Below are positions 22,210 through 30,472 of a stretch of 34,061 nucleotides of DNA, piece by piece. Position 1 is the stretch's first letter, and each line of letters starts with the position of its first letter. The notes beneath the pieces were generated by a model. It did no database searches, was not told the origin of the DNA, and saw only the letters and a list, made by a program, of their open reading frames with translations. The translations under genes and the position numbers were made by a program. Source of the stretch: an uncultured Alistipes sp. (GTDB taxonomy: Bacteria > Bacteroidota > Bacteroidia > Bacteroidales > Rikenellaceae). The stretch covers positions 1 to 34,061 of the forward strand of contig URRP01000028.1 of assembly GCA_900550375.1 (NCBI GenBank), given 5' to 3'.

Positions 22210-23316
22210 TCAGCGTGCGTCCCGATCGATGCTGTTCAGCGCGAAGGCGTAGGCGCCCAGCGAGATAGCTTGGCTGGCGCCGATGCGCGAGGTCATCACG
22301 CCGATGCGCTTCTGCGGATCGTAGACGATTTCGCGTTCGCTGCCGTAGACCTTTATCCGGCGGGAGTCGCCCTGCGCGAAATCGGCGAACTGCGCCGCGT
22401 CGTCCAGATCGTAGACCTTCATCTGCACACGGTTGAGCGTTTCTCCCTTGAAGGTATGCAGCTGGCTGCGCATCTCGGTCAGCAGCGAGGGCAGGATGTA
22501 TTTGCGTGCGGCGGTGATGCCGCCGCCGATGACGATCAACCCGTCGACCAACGTCACGGCCGTGGCCATCGCATCGCCTGCCACCTCGCCGAACCGAGCG
22601 AAGGCGCGCCGCGCCGCTTCGGCGTCACCCGGACGGCGCCCCTCCGCGATCTCGAAGATCTCCTTCGGTTCGAGCGCTGCGTCACTGCTGCCCGAATATT
22701 CGGCGTAGAGCCGCTTGATGGCGCGAATCGAGACGCCCTCTTCGACATTGACGTCGGGCAGGTCTTTGTGCCGCAGACAGAAGGTCTCGACGCACGAGTT
22801 GTCGCCGATGTGCAGCCGGTTGTCCGAGACGATTCCCACGCCGAATCCCGTGCCCCACGTATACCCGATCAGATTGCGGAAGCGCTTCGCGCTGCCTGCG
22901 GCTTCGAGACGGGCGTTGATGTCGGGCAATGCGCCCGCCAGCGCCTCGCCGTAGGCATAGAGGTCGCCGTCGTTGTTGATGAAGGTCGGGATGCCGAACC
23001 GCTCCTCCAGAAAGTCTTTCAGCGCCACGCCGTCGCGGAACGACGGGAAGTTGGGTAGATAGCCGCCGATGATGCCCCGCGGATAGTCCGCCGGCCCGGG
23101 AAAAGCGAAGCTGATGGCCGCCGCCGGTTTCGGCAGACGGTCGATGACGGCTCGGAATCCCTCGACCATCGTTCCGAGACAGTGGTCGAGACGGTCGGAG
23201 TTGGACGGGAGCGTGATCGGCTCGACGATGAAACGATCACCCTGCACGGCGCCGAAGACGAAATTGGTGCCTCCGGCGTCGAGCGTAATTACCACGCGTT
23301 TGTCTTTTTCGTACAT
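22210..23316 (-). CDS. ROK family sugar kinase (glucokinase-like)
   Basis: A 368-residue protein of the ASKHA fold. The N-terminal phosphate motif is LDAGGTNFVFGAV (12-24), the catalytic Asp lies in INNDGDLYAYGEA, and the second phosphate loop is YTWGTGFGVGI. A later IGGGITAARKYILP completes the ATP site. The usual ROK zinc motif CxCGxxGCxE is not intact; only CVETFC is seen at that place. ROK kinases phosphorylate glucose, mannose or N-acetylhexosamines. It starts 21 bases after the malQ stop, so glucose released by MalQ is the most likely substrate, giving glucose-6-phosphate for glycolysis. Confidence 0.85.
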   Translation of the reverse strand: MYEKDKRVVITLDAGGTNFVFGAVQGDRFIVEPITLPSNSDRLDHCLGTMVEGFRAVIDRLPKPAAAISFAFPGPADYPRGIIGGYLPNFPSFRDGVALKDFLEERFGIPTFINNDGDLYAYGEALAGALPDINARLEAAGSAKRFRNLIGYTWGTGFGVGIVSDNRLHIGDNSCVETFCLRHKDLPDVNVEEGVSIRAIKRLYAEYSGSSDAALEPKEIFEIAEGRRPGDAEAARRAFARFGEVAGDAMATAVTLVDGLIVIGGGITAARKYILPSLLTEMRSQLHTFKGETLNRVQMKVYDLDDAAQFADFAQGDSRRIKVYGSEREIVYDPQKRIGVMTSRIGASQAISLGAYAFALNSIDRDAR

Positions 23317-23337
23317 GGTTTTTCGATTTATTTAAGG

Positions 23338-25941
23338 TTATGGATTGCGATCGGCGGTGCGGAGCACTTTCCTCAGGCTCCGGTTGAACTCATCCGATGC
23401 AAGTAGTTTTTCTATTGTGAGATGCATCCTGTAATGCCAGTAATGATTCGGGTCGGCGGGGATGTTGATCCGTTCTTCGTCGGGATCGTCTCGGCGCAGA
23501 CGGTCGTTCGTCGCCAGCCAGTCCTGCAACGGCAGGATGGCGAGCATCGGCCGACCGTCGAGCGTGCGGCCGACGATCTGCCGGCACAATGCCGGTGTGC
23601 ACTCCGCAGGGGCTTTTCCCCGCCGGTGCAACATGCCGGAGAAATAGCGCTGCGTAAGGGCTGCATCCTCCCGCCACCAGCTGCGCAGGGGTGACATATC
23701 GTGCGTCGAGGTGGTGCCGACCGAGAGATACGGATACTGCTCGGGAGTTCCGAACGTCGCGCCGAAGGCTTTGGGCATCCGTTCGATCTCGAGCGAGAGG
23801 ATACCCAAACGTTCCATCACCTCCGGCACGCAGGCGGGAATCATTCCCAGATCCTCTCCGCACGCCAGCATTCCGGTCGCATCGAGCAGTGCGGGGAGTT
23901 TGCACAGCGCCTCGTCGCGCCAGAAATCGTTGTGACGGCGGTAGAAAAACTCTTCGTGAAGACGGTCGAACGCCTGCTGCTGTTCCGGTGCGAGCCTCCG
24001 GTAGGCGAAGGTCGTCTGCGCCGCGATACGCGGGTGATAGTGTCCCGGACGCTCTCTGTCTTCGAGAAAGAGTACGTCGTCAGTCAGACGCAGCAGCCCG
24101 TCGCGGATGCGGCGCTGCCGCGCATCGGGCGCGTCGCCGAAAAGGCTCCATACGGCCTGCTGCGTCGCTGCTTCGGGGCGTAGGTCTCCATTGACGACAT
24201 ATTTCCGTTTCACCTCCGCCGCGTCGCGGCCGAACAGTTCGCGCAGCACGGCGTCGGTCGCCTGCGGACAGGTATAGCGGGCGTCGGGCAACAGGAATCC
24301 CTCGGCGGCCAGCTCCTCACGCGTATACGGCAGTGCCGGACGGAAGTGGCCCAGCACACCGTGCCGCGCATCGGCGGGTATCTCCCAGATACGGAAAAAG
24401 CCGAGGATGTGATCGATGCGGTAAGCGTCGAAATATTCCGCCATTTTGCGCAGCCGTGCCTGCCACCAGCCGTAACCGTCGTGCGCCATCGCCTCCCAGT
24501 CGTAAGTCGGAAAACCCCAGTTCTGCCCCGTGGCCGAGAAAGCGTCGGGTGGCGCTCCGGCCTGTGCGTCGAGGTGGAACAGATGCGGATACTGCCACAC
24601 GTCGACGCTCGAAGGGCTGACGCCGATGGGAATATCGCCTTTGAGCACCACGCCCCGCAGGCGCGCATAGCTGCTGGCGTCGCTCAACTGAAGATGAAGA
24701 TGATATTGTAAAAAACAGTAAAAATCAACCGATTCACGATTGCTGTTTCTAAATTCGGAGAGCCGCTGTTCATTATAACGAGCATGATCGCCCCACTGCC
24801 GGAAATCGGCCGTGCCGAAACGGTCGCGCAGAACGCTGAAAGCACTGTACGGTTCCAGCCAGCGGCGGTTCTGTGCATAAAAAGCTGTGTAATCATCCGT
24901 TGTCCGAATATGCTCCCAACTCTCTTGAAAGAGGCTTCTCGCCCAGTCGAGTTTCAGCCGCATGACCGCTTCGTAATCGACCGCAGGCAGGGCGTTGAGC
25001 CGGCGTTGCTGGCGGCGATAACGGGCTTCGGGCTGCAATCCCGCTGCGGTCAGACTCAGGTAGAGCGGATGGAGCGCAAAACTCGAAACGGCATTATAGG
25101 GATAGGAGTCGCTCCATGTCCCCGTGCGGATCGTATCGTTGACCGGCAGCAGCTGCACGATCCGCTGTCCCGTCGCTGCGGCCCAGTCGACCAGCTTCTT
25201 GAGGTCGGGAAACTCCCCCACACCGAAATCCGACTCCGAACGCAGCGAGAAAAGCGGCAGGGCCGTACCGGCACCGCGCCACGCGGACTCGCCTGTGCTG
25301 CGCAGCCGCAGCCCCGCGAGGACGATGCGTTCGCCTGCGGCCGGTATCCGGTCGCAGCAGCGGTTCGCCCCCTCCTCCCACGCGATCGGCCGGCAGGAAC
25401 GGCGGTCGAGCCGCACGAACTTGTATTCGAACGGAGCCGAGCTGTCGAGCGCAATCCGCCACAGCGGGAAATCGCGGTCGTCCAACTCGACGAATCGCTG
25501 CCAACCGCCCAGCTCGGATGTACTGCCGGCAAGGGCCAGCACCTCGTCGGGCCGCACGGTCGGCGCCTCGACCTGCAACTCCAGCGCACCGCACGTCAAA
25601 CGGGCGGTCTGCTTACTTGAGGGCCGGGCGAAGATCACCTCCGTGAAGGCCGAAGTGTAGAACGGAGCGTCGGCGGGCTGCTCCGACCAACGGTCGCAGA
25701 TCGTTACGTGCGCCGCTCCCTCCTGTGGAATGGTCTGCTTGTGCAGCTGCCATTCGCGGCGGACCGTCCGCCCGTCGGACTCCATCTCATAACCGTATCT
25801 GACGACACCGGCTTCGAGCGTCATGCGGCACTGCCATACGCCGTCGTGCTGGTACTCCATCGGAATACGACGTCCGCCGCTGCACCAGACGAGCTGCTGC
25901 CCCCACACCGTGCGGTATTCGATTTCGAAGGTTACCTCCAT
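23338..25941 (-). CDS. malQ: 4-alpha-glucanotransferase MalQ with tandem N-terminal CBM20 domains (DPE2-like)
   Basis: An 867-residue protein, longer than E. coli MalQ (694). Residues 1-90 and about 98-215 look like two CBM20 starch-binding domains; the second contains LALAGSTSELGGWQ. The GH77 barrel follows from about 228 (PLFSLRSESDFGVGEF). Catalytic residues are the nucleophile D510 in YRIDHILGFFRIWEIP, the acid/base E696 in CGEDLG and D748 in TSTHDMSPLRSW. There is no signal peptide, so it acts in the cytoplasm. The architecture is that of plant DPE2, which transfers glucosyl units between maltose or glucans and releases glucose. Its start lies one base after the ybaK stop, and a ROK kinase follows. 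Confidence 0.95.
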   Translation of the reverse strand: MEVTFEIEYRTVWGQQLVWCSGGRRIPMEYQHDGVWQCRMTLEAGVVRYGYEMESDGRTVRREWQLHKQTIPQEGAAHVTICDRWSEQPADAPFYTSAFTEVIFARPSSKQTARLTCGALELQVEAPTVRPDEVLALAGSTSELGGWQRFVELDDRDFPLWRIALDSSAPFEYKFVRLDRRSCRPIAWEEGANRCCDRIPAAGERIVLAGLRLRSTGESAWRGAGTALPLFSLRSESDFGVGEFPDLKKLVDWAAATGQRIVQLLPVNDTIRTGTWSDSYPYNAVSSFALHPLYLSLTAAGLQPEARYRRQQRRLNALPAVDYEAVMRLKLDWARSLFQESWEHIRTTDDYTAFYAQNRRWLEPYSAFSVLRDRFGTADFRQWGDHARYNEQRLSEFRNSNRESVDFYCFLQYHLHLQLSDASSYARLRGVVLKGDIPIGVSPSSVDVWQYPHLFHLDAQAGAPPDAFSATGQNWGFPTYDWEAMAHDGYGWWQARLRKMAEYFDAYRIDHILGFFRIWEIPADARHGVLGHFRPALPYTREELAAEGFLLPDARYTCPQATDAVLRELFGRDAAEVKRKYVVNGDLRPEAATQQAVWSLFGDAPDARQRRIRDGLLRLTDDVLFLEDRERPGHYHPRIAAQTTFAYRRLAPEQQQAFDRLHEEFFYRRHNDFWRDEALCKLPALLDATGMLACGEDLGMIPACVPEVMERLGILSLEIERMPKAFGATFGTPEQYPYLSVGTTSTHDMSPLRSWWREDAALTQRYFSGMLHRRGKAPAECTPALCRQIVGRTLDGRPMLAILPLQDWLATNDRLRRDDPDEERINIPADPNHYWHYRMHLTIEKLLASDEFNRSLRKVLRTADRNP

Positions 25942-25942
25942 A

Positions 25943-26437
25943 CTACTCTCCTTTGCGGCTCAGGTCGGCCGTGTGGGCCTGTGTAAAAGCGATCAGCGTA
26001 TCGGGTGCGATGCGGATTTGCAGGCCGCGCACGCCGGCGCTCACATAGATTTCGGGCTGTCCGAGACACGACGAGTGGATATAGGTCGGGAAGGTGCGTT
26101 TCATGCCGATGGGCGAACAGCCGCCCCGGATATACCCCGTCACGGGCAGCAGCTCCTTCATCGGGATCAGGTCGGCCTTCTTGTTGCCCGAAACACGCGC
26201 CGCCGCTTTCAGGTCGACCTCGTGGTCGCCCGGCACCACACAGACGAAATAGCCGCTGCGGTCGCCTTTCAGAACGAGCGTTTTGAAGACGCATTCGATC
26301 GCCTCGCCCAACTGCGCGGCGACGTGCGTGCACGACAGATCGTCCGCGTCGACTTCATACGGAATCAGCGTGTACGGTATCTTCGCCCGATCGAGCAGAC
26401 GGGCGGCATTGGTCTTTTCGATTTTTTTCGCAGCCAT
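25943..26437 (-). CDS. ybaK: YbaK/EbsC-type Cys-tRNA(Pro) deacylase
   Basis: A 164-residue protein matching the YbaK family: KTNAARLLDRAKIPYTLIPYE at the N-terminus (split here by reading), a central VFKTLVLKGDRSGYFVCVVPGD, conserved KAAARVSGNKKADL with the essential Lys region, and GYIRGGCSPIGMKRTFPT forming the substrate pocket. It hydrolyses Cys-tRNA(Pro) made in error by prolyl-tRNA synthetase. It is the first gene of the run with malQ and the ROK kinase. The shared transcript seems to reflect position rather than pathway. Confidence 0.92.
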   Translation of the reverse strand: MAAKKIEKTNAARLLDRAKIPYTLIPYEVDADDLSCTHVAAQLGEAIECVFKTLVLKGDRSGYFVCVVPGDHEVDLKAAARVSGNKKADLIPMKELLPVTGYIRGGCSPIGMKRTFPTYIHSSCLGQPEIYVSAGVRGLQIRIAPDTLIAFTQAHTADLSRKGE

Positions 26438-26466
26438 CGAACAAAAATAGCGAATTTACAGCGATT

Positions 26467-26499
26467 TTTCGCGGTTCTCCGATAAAAAAGTTATCTTTG
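26467..26499 (+). promoter_or_regulatory. Promoter of the GpsA-like gene
   Basis: TATCTTTG (26492-26499) is a consensus -7 box. TTTC (26467-26470) 21 bases upstream is one mismatch from TTTG. The coding start is 32 bases downstream. A minus-strand TATTTTTG (26442-26449) may be the -7 box for ybaK, but lacks an upstream box. Confidence 0.6.
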
Positions 26500-26531
26500 T
26501 AATCTTGGAAAATTTAAAATAATTTATCGTT

Positions 26532-27566
26532 ATGAGCAACATTACGATCGTCGGTGCCGGCATGATGGGTTCGGCACTGGCGTTTCCCGCACGGGAGAAC
26601 GGTCATCGCGTCCGGTTGACCGGTACGCATCTGGACAAGGAGATTATCGCCGAATCGAAACACTCGGGCAAGCATCCGAAATTCGACAAGCCGTTTCCCG
26701 AAGGAGTCGAGTATTTCTATTTCGAAGAGCTCGAGAAGGCGCTCGAAGGTGCCGACATGGTCATCTGCGGCGTGAACAGTTTCGGCGTGGACTGGTTTAT
26801 GGAGCAGGTGCTTCCGCATATTCCCGACCAGACGCCCGTGCTTTCGGTCACCAAGGGGCTTATCGCCTACGACGACGGCACGCTTATCAGTTATCCTGAG
26901 TATTGGGAACGGAACATCGCACCCCGCAAGATGAATCTGAACGCCGTAGGCGGTCCCTGCACCAGCTACGAGCTTGTGGCACACGACCAGACGATCGTCT
27001 CTTTCTGCGGTCGGGAGATGAAGACGCTCGAACTGCTGCGCGACCTGATGCGCACGGACTATTACCACATCCATCTCTCCACCGAAGTGATGGGCGTCGA
27101 GAGTGCCGTAGCGCTCAAGAACGCTTATGCCTTGGGCGTGGCGCTGGCCGTCGGTCTCAATGAAAAGGTCAACGGCGTCGGCAGCACGCCGCACTACAAC
27201 TCGCAGGCGGCGATGTTTTATCAGAGCGTCAAGGAGATCCGCAAACTGCTCACCTATCTCACGGGCAGCGACCGCCAGATCGATTCGGCGGCGGGCGATA
27301 TGTATGTTACGATTTTCGGCGGCCGTACCCGTCTGATCGGCACCCTGCTGGGACGTGGATACACCATCGACGAGGCGCTGGCCGAACTGAAGGGCGTGAC
27401 GCTGGAGTCGCTCGTCATTATCGGCCGGATCAACAAGGCCGTCAAGCAATTGGCGAAGGACGGAAAACTCGATGCGAACGACTTCCCGCTGCTGATGCAC
27501 ATGGATGCGATCATCGAAGGAAAGGCTACGTCGGAAGAGATTCCGTGGGAGCGTTTTACGAAGTGA
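26532..27566 (+). CDS. NAD(P)-dependent glycerol-3-phosphate dehydrogenase, GpsA-like
   Basis: A 344-residue protein. The Rossmann motif is GAGMMGSA (8-15), CGVNSFGVD and VTKGL (K108) follow, and the catalytic Lys is K196 in AVALKNAYALGVAL, as in GpsA. The usual substrate motif SGPSFA is replaced by GGPCTSYEL (140-148), so this is a divergent branch and the substrate is less certain. GpsA reduces dihydroxyacetone phosphate to glycerol-3-phosphate for membrane phospholipid synthesis. It has its own promoter and terminator. I leave the symbol blank because another, canonical gpsA may exist elsewhere. Confidence 0.8.
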   Translation: MSNITIVGAGMMGSALAFPARENGHRVRLTGTHLDKEIIAESKHSGKHPKFDKPFPEGVEYFYFEELEKALEGADMVICGVNSFGVDWFMEQVLPHIPDQTPVLSVTKGLIAYDDGTLISYPEYWERNIAPRKMNLNAVGGPCTSYELVAHDQTIVSFCGREMKTLELLRDLMRTDYYHIHLSTEVMGVESAVALKNAYALGVALAVGLNEKVNGVGSTPHYNSQAAMFYQSVKEIRKLLTYLTGSDRQIDSAAGDMYVTIFGGRTRLIGTLLGRGYTIDEALAELKGVTLESLVIIGRINKAVKQLAKDGKLDANDFPLLMHMDAIIEGKATSEEIPWERFTK

Positions 27567-27583
27567 TCCCGATCGGACGGAAG

Positions 27584-27622
27584 CTCCCGCCGGCAGAAGG
27601 TTCACCTCGCCGGCGGGAGTTT
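27584..27622 (+). terminator. Terminator of the GpsA-like gene
   Basis: CTCCCGCCGGC (27584-27594) pairs perfectly with GCCGGCGGGAG (27609-27619) and is followed by TTT. It begins 17 bases after the stop codon. Confidence 0.82.
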
Positions 27623-27708
27623 CGGATTCCGACGGGTTTCGGCGCTGTTCGGGCGCAAATACCCCTTATTCACCGATGCGGCGACGACCCGCAGATTTCC
27701 CGAAAAAT

Positions 27709-28365
27709 ATGATAAAAGGAGCATTGTTCGATATGGACGGCGTGTTGGTAGACAATATGCACATCCATGCTAAGGCGTACGATATTTTTTACGAACGGCA
27801 CGGCATCGCCAGCCGGCAGAACGTACTGAAAGAGTTCAGCGGTCTGGGCAACGACGAGATTATGCAACGCCTCTTCCCGCCCGAGCGGCTTGCCGAACTG
27901 GGCGGCTGGCAGTTGCTCAGCAAAGAGAAGGAGGCGATCTATCGCGACCTCTACGAACCGACCATCCGACCGACTGCGGGATTGCTCGACTTTCTCGAAG
28001 CGCTTCGTCGGGCGGGGATTCGCTGCGCCGTCGGCTCTTCGGCCGGTATGCGCAACATCCGCTTCGTCTTCGACAAGTGCGGCATCGCACACTATTTTCA
28101 GGCTGTCGTCAGCAGCGAGCAGGTCTCCCGCTGCAAGCCCGATCCTGAAATTTATCTCAAAGCGGCCGAAGCGTTGCAGCTAGGTCCCGAGGAGTGTATC
28201 GTATTCGAAGATGCCCGCGCGGGAATCGAGGCGGGCCGTCGTGCAGGTATGAAGGTCGTGGCGCTCGCTACCACCCTTTCGCGCGAAGAGTTGGAACGGA
28301 CGACCGCTGCGCTGGTGATCGACGACTTCACGCAGATGAGCGTCGCACGACTCCGGTCGCTCTGA
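27709..28365 (+). CDS. HAD-superfamily hydrolase, beta-phosphoglucomutase-like
   Basis: A 218-residue protein from ATG 27709 (MIKGALFDMDGVLVDN). The frame is open to 27505, but that part crosses a terminator and lacks family features. Motif I has nucleophile D8 and acid/base D10. A helical cap (about 15-85), motif II VGSSAGM, motif III Lys in CKPDPEIYLKAA, and motif IV FEDARAGIEAG follow in order. Members are beta-phosphoglucomutases or small sugar-phosphate phosphatases; the sequence does not decide between them. Three genes further right the maltodextrin operon would make a glucose-phosphate substrate plausible only by association. It converges with the GT4 gene. Confidence 0.85.
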   Translation: MIKGALFDMDGVLVDNMHIHAKAYDIFYERHGIASRQNVLKEFSGLGNDEIMQRLFPPERLAELGGWQLLSKEKEAIYRDLYEPTIRPTAGLLDFLEALRRAGIRCAVGSSAGMRNIRFVFDKCGIAHYFQAVVSSEQVSRCKPDPEIYLKAAEALQLGPEECIVFEDARAGIEAGRRAGMKVVALATTLSREELERTTAALVIDDFTQMSVARLRSL

Positions 28366-28377
28366 GTCGACGCGAGG

Positions 28378-29490
28378 TTACAGCAGCGCTTCGAGCTGAC
28401 GCATGGTCTGCTCGGACGAAAACAGTTCGATCCTTTTGAAACCCTGTTCGCGATAGTGCGCGCGCAGGGTTTCGTCATCTACCATGCGGCGCAGACCTTC
28501 GAAAATCTCCTCGTCGGAGTGTCCGGTGACGATGCCGTAGGCGTCGTCGCCGAGAAACTCTTCCGCAGCGCTCGTATGGGTGGCGACGATGGGAATGCCC
28601 AAGACCAGCGCTTCGCAGAGCACCAGCGAGGCCGCCTCCGATTTCGAAGTGCTGACGAAGATGTCGGAGGCCTTCATGAAGGGATACGGAGGTTTCCGAA
28701 ATCCCGGAAAATGAAACGAATCCTGCAACCCCAGTTCGTTGCACAAACGTTTGAGCGACTCCTCCATCGCACCTGTGCCCACGATCTGAAACTGCAGGCG
28801 ATACCCCGCGTCCTTGAACATCCGTGCCACACGGACGAGCCGGTCGTAGCTCTTTACCTCCGACAGACTGCCCACCGAGGTGATAGTGAACTGCTCGTGC
28901 GGCACCTGTTCGCCGTCGGCCTGACGGCGGATGGATGTTTGATCTATAATGTTGTATATGACCGTCTTGGGAGTATCGACACGATACATTTGTTCGAAAC
29001 TCTTCTGCGTGATGTGCGAGCAGAAGACGATCGTATCCATGCGGCTGTACGCCCCCTCTTCGTCGCTGTCGCTGCGGAACGTCTTGCGCGTCCAGTGAAA
29101 GAGCCGCAGATCGCAGTGCAGCCATGCGATATTCCGCTCGGCGCGGTCGCGAACCAGATCGTGGAACAGCAGGGCGTCGCCCTCCAGAAACGAAACGATA
29201 GCGTCATAATGTCCCCGTATTTTCCAGCGTGCATTGAGCCGCAGCAGGGTCCGTATGCCGTGTTTGCGATAGAGCTTCAGTGACTTGCGGTGCGCGAAAT
29301 TCCGCTCCCGTTTATAAAGCGAAAAGACCCGCACGGCCGGCGGAACGTCGTTCAGATAGCAGCCTTCGTTGAAAACCAGACACAGCGACACGTCGTAATG
29401 CTCGTAATCGATATGACGCAGAAACTCGATGAGCGCCTTCTCGGCGCCTCCTCCTCCCAGCGAATTGATGATAAACAGAATCTTCTTCAT
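28378..29490 (-). CDS. Glycosyltransferase family 4
   Basis: A 370-residue GT-B enzyme. The N-terminal acceptor half has FIINSLGGGGAEKALIEFL (6-24), with the glycine loop of the family. The C-terminal donor half has TSVGSLSEVKSYDRLVRVA and the E-x7-E motif SEAASLVLCEAL, which binds the nucleotide-sugar. It presumably adds a hexose with retention to a surface glycan on the cytoplasmic face of the inner membrane. It is last of three genes running wbsX-like, GT2, GT4, one base after the GT2 stop. Confidence 0.9.
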   Translation of the reverse strand: MKKILFIINSLGGGGAEKALIEFLRHIDYEHYDVSLCLVFNEGCYLNDVPPAVRVFSLYKRERNFAHRKSLKLYRKHGIRTLLRLNARWKIRGHYDAIVSFLEGDALLFHDLVRDRAERNIAWLHCDLRLFHWTRKTFRSDSDEEGAYSRMDTIVFCSHITQKSFEQMYRVDTPKTVIYNIIDQTSIRRQADGEQVPHEQFTITSVGSLSEVKSYDRLVRVARMFKDAGYRLQFQIVGTGAMEESLKRLCNELGLQDSFHFPGFRKPPYPFMKASDIFVSTSKSEAASLVLCEALVLGIPIVATHTSAAEEFLGDDAYGIVTGHSDEEIFEGLRRMVDDETLRAHYREQGFKRIELFSSEQTMRQLEALL

Positions 29491-29491
29491 C

Positions 29492-30472
29492 TCATCTTTT
29501 TTTACGGAACGCGAAATGGGTCAGATAGTACCACGCATAGTGCTTCACGACCCGCCGCAATCGCTTTCGCATCGCGGGCGAAAGCTGTGCTTTCACCTCG
29601 TAGATCCGTGCCAGCTTTTGACGCATATCTCCGACGGCAGCATCGAAATCGGAGGTACGCCTGCGGCGCAGCGCTTCCCGAAAGTTCCACAGACAGTCGT
29701 GCGTCAGCTTGTCGTAGATCGCATCCTGCTCGGCCCGTCCTTCGAAGAGCCGCTGTCTGCGGACGAACTCGAAACGCTCGTAGTTGGCCAGAAAGAAGTG
29801 ATAATGCTTCAGCGCGCTGAACGAGTGGCAGATGCTCCCGTCGCGCTGGATATAGTGGTAACCGACCGTCTCCACATGGGCGATTTGCGGGCATCGGACG
29901 ATCCATTCGTGCACGACGCGGTGATCTTCGAACCAGACGTCGAGCGGGAATTGCAGCTCGACGAACAACGTCCGATCGAAGAGTTTCGTACAGGCCGAAG
30001 CGCTGATGCGTTCGAGCAGCATATCGCGCAGTACCTCCTCCGACGTTTGCAGCGTCACGGCAGCCGTCGGAAGCACCGTTTGCGGCGTCTCTTCCGACTC
30101 GCTGACAAGATCGCAGTAGGCGATCCGCACACCGTTCTGCTCGACGGCATCGAGCAACCGCTCGAACATATCGGGTTCGATGTAGTCGTCGCTGTCGATA
30201 AATCCTACGTAGGGAGCCGTTGCGACGGCCAGTCCGGCGTTGCGGGCGCGCGACAGTCCCGCCTGTTCGAGGTGCAGCACGCGGATGCGTGCGTCGACGG
30301 CCGGATAGGCGTCGCACAGTGCGGCCGAATCGTCGGTCGACCGGTTCTCGACCAAGATGATCTCCAAGTCGCGGAGCGTCTGCACCCGAACCGATTCGAC
30401 ACACCTTTCGAGCCACGGCGCCGCATTGTGCACCGGAATGACGACGCTTACCTTAACGCTGTTCTCGGTCAT
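29492..30472 (-). CDS. Glycosyltransferase family 2
   Basis: A 326-residue GT-A enzyme from ATG 30472 (MTENSVKVSVVIPVHNAAPW). A TTG at 30502 would add ten residues, but is less likely. Motifs are VSVVIPVHNA, the EILVENRSTDD-like strand EIILVENRSTDDS, and FIDSDDYIEPDMF with the metal-binding Asp-x-Asp. A C-terminal helical, basic region of about 120 residues follows and ends FRKKR. It probably transfers a sugar from a nucleotide donor with inversion in a surface polysaccharide or O-antigen. It overlaps the upstream wbsX-like gene by 20 bases. Confidence 0.92.
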   Translation of the reverse strand: MTENSVKVSVVIPVHNAAPWLERCVESVRVQTLRDLEIILVENRSTDDSAALCDAYPAVDARIRVLHLEQAGLSRARNAGLAVATAPYVGFIDSDDYIEPDMFERLLDAVEQNGVRIAYCDLVSESEETPQTVLPTAAVTLQTSEEVLRDMLLERISASACTKLFDRTLFVELQFPLDVWFEDHRVVHEWIVRCPQIAHVETVGYHYIQRDGSICHSFSALKHYHFFLANYERFEFVRRQRLFEGRAEQDAIYDKLTHDCLWNFREALRRRRTSDFDAAVGDMRQKLARIYEVKAQLSPAMRKRLRRVVKHYAWYYLTHFAFRKKR

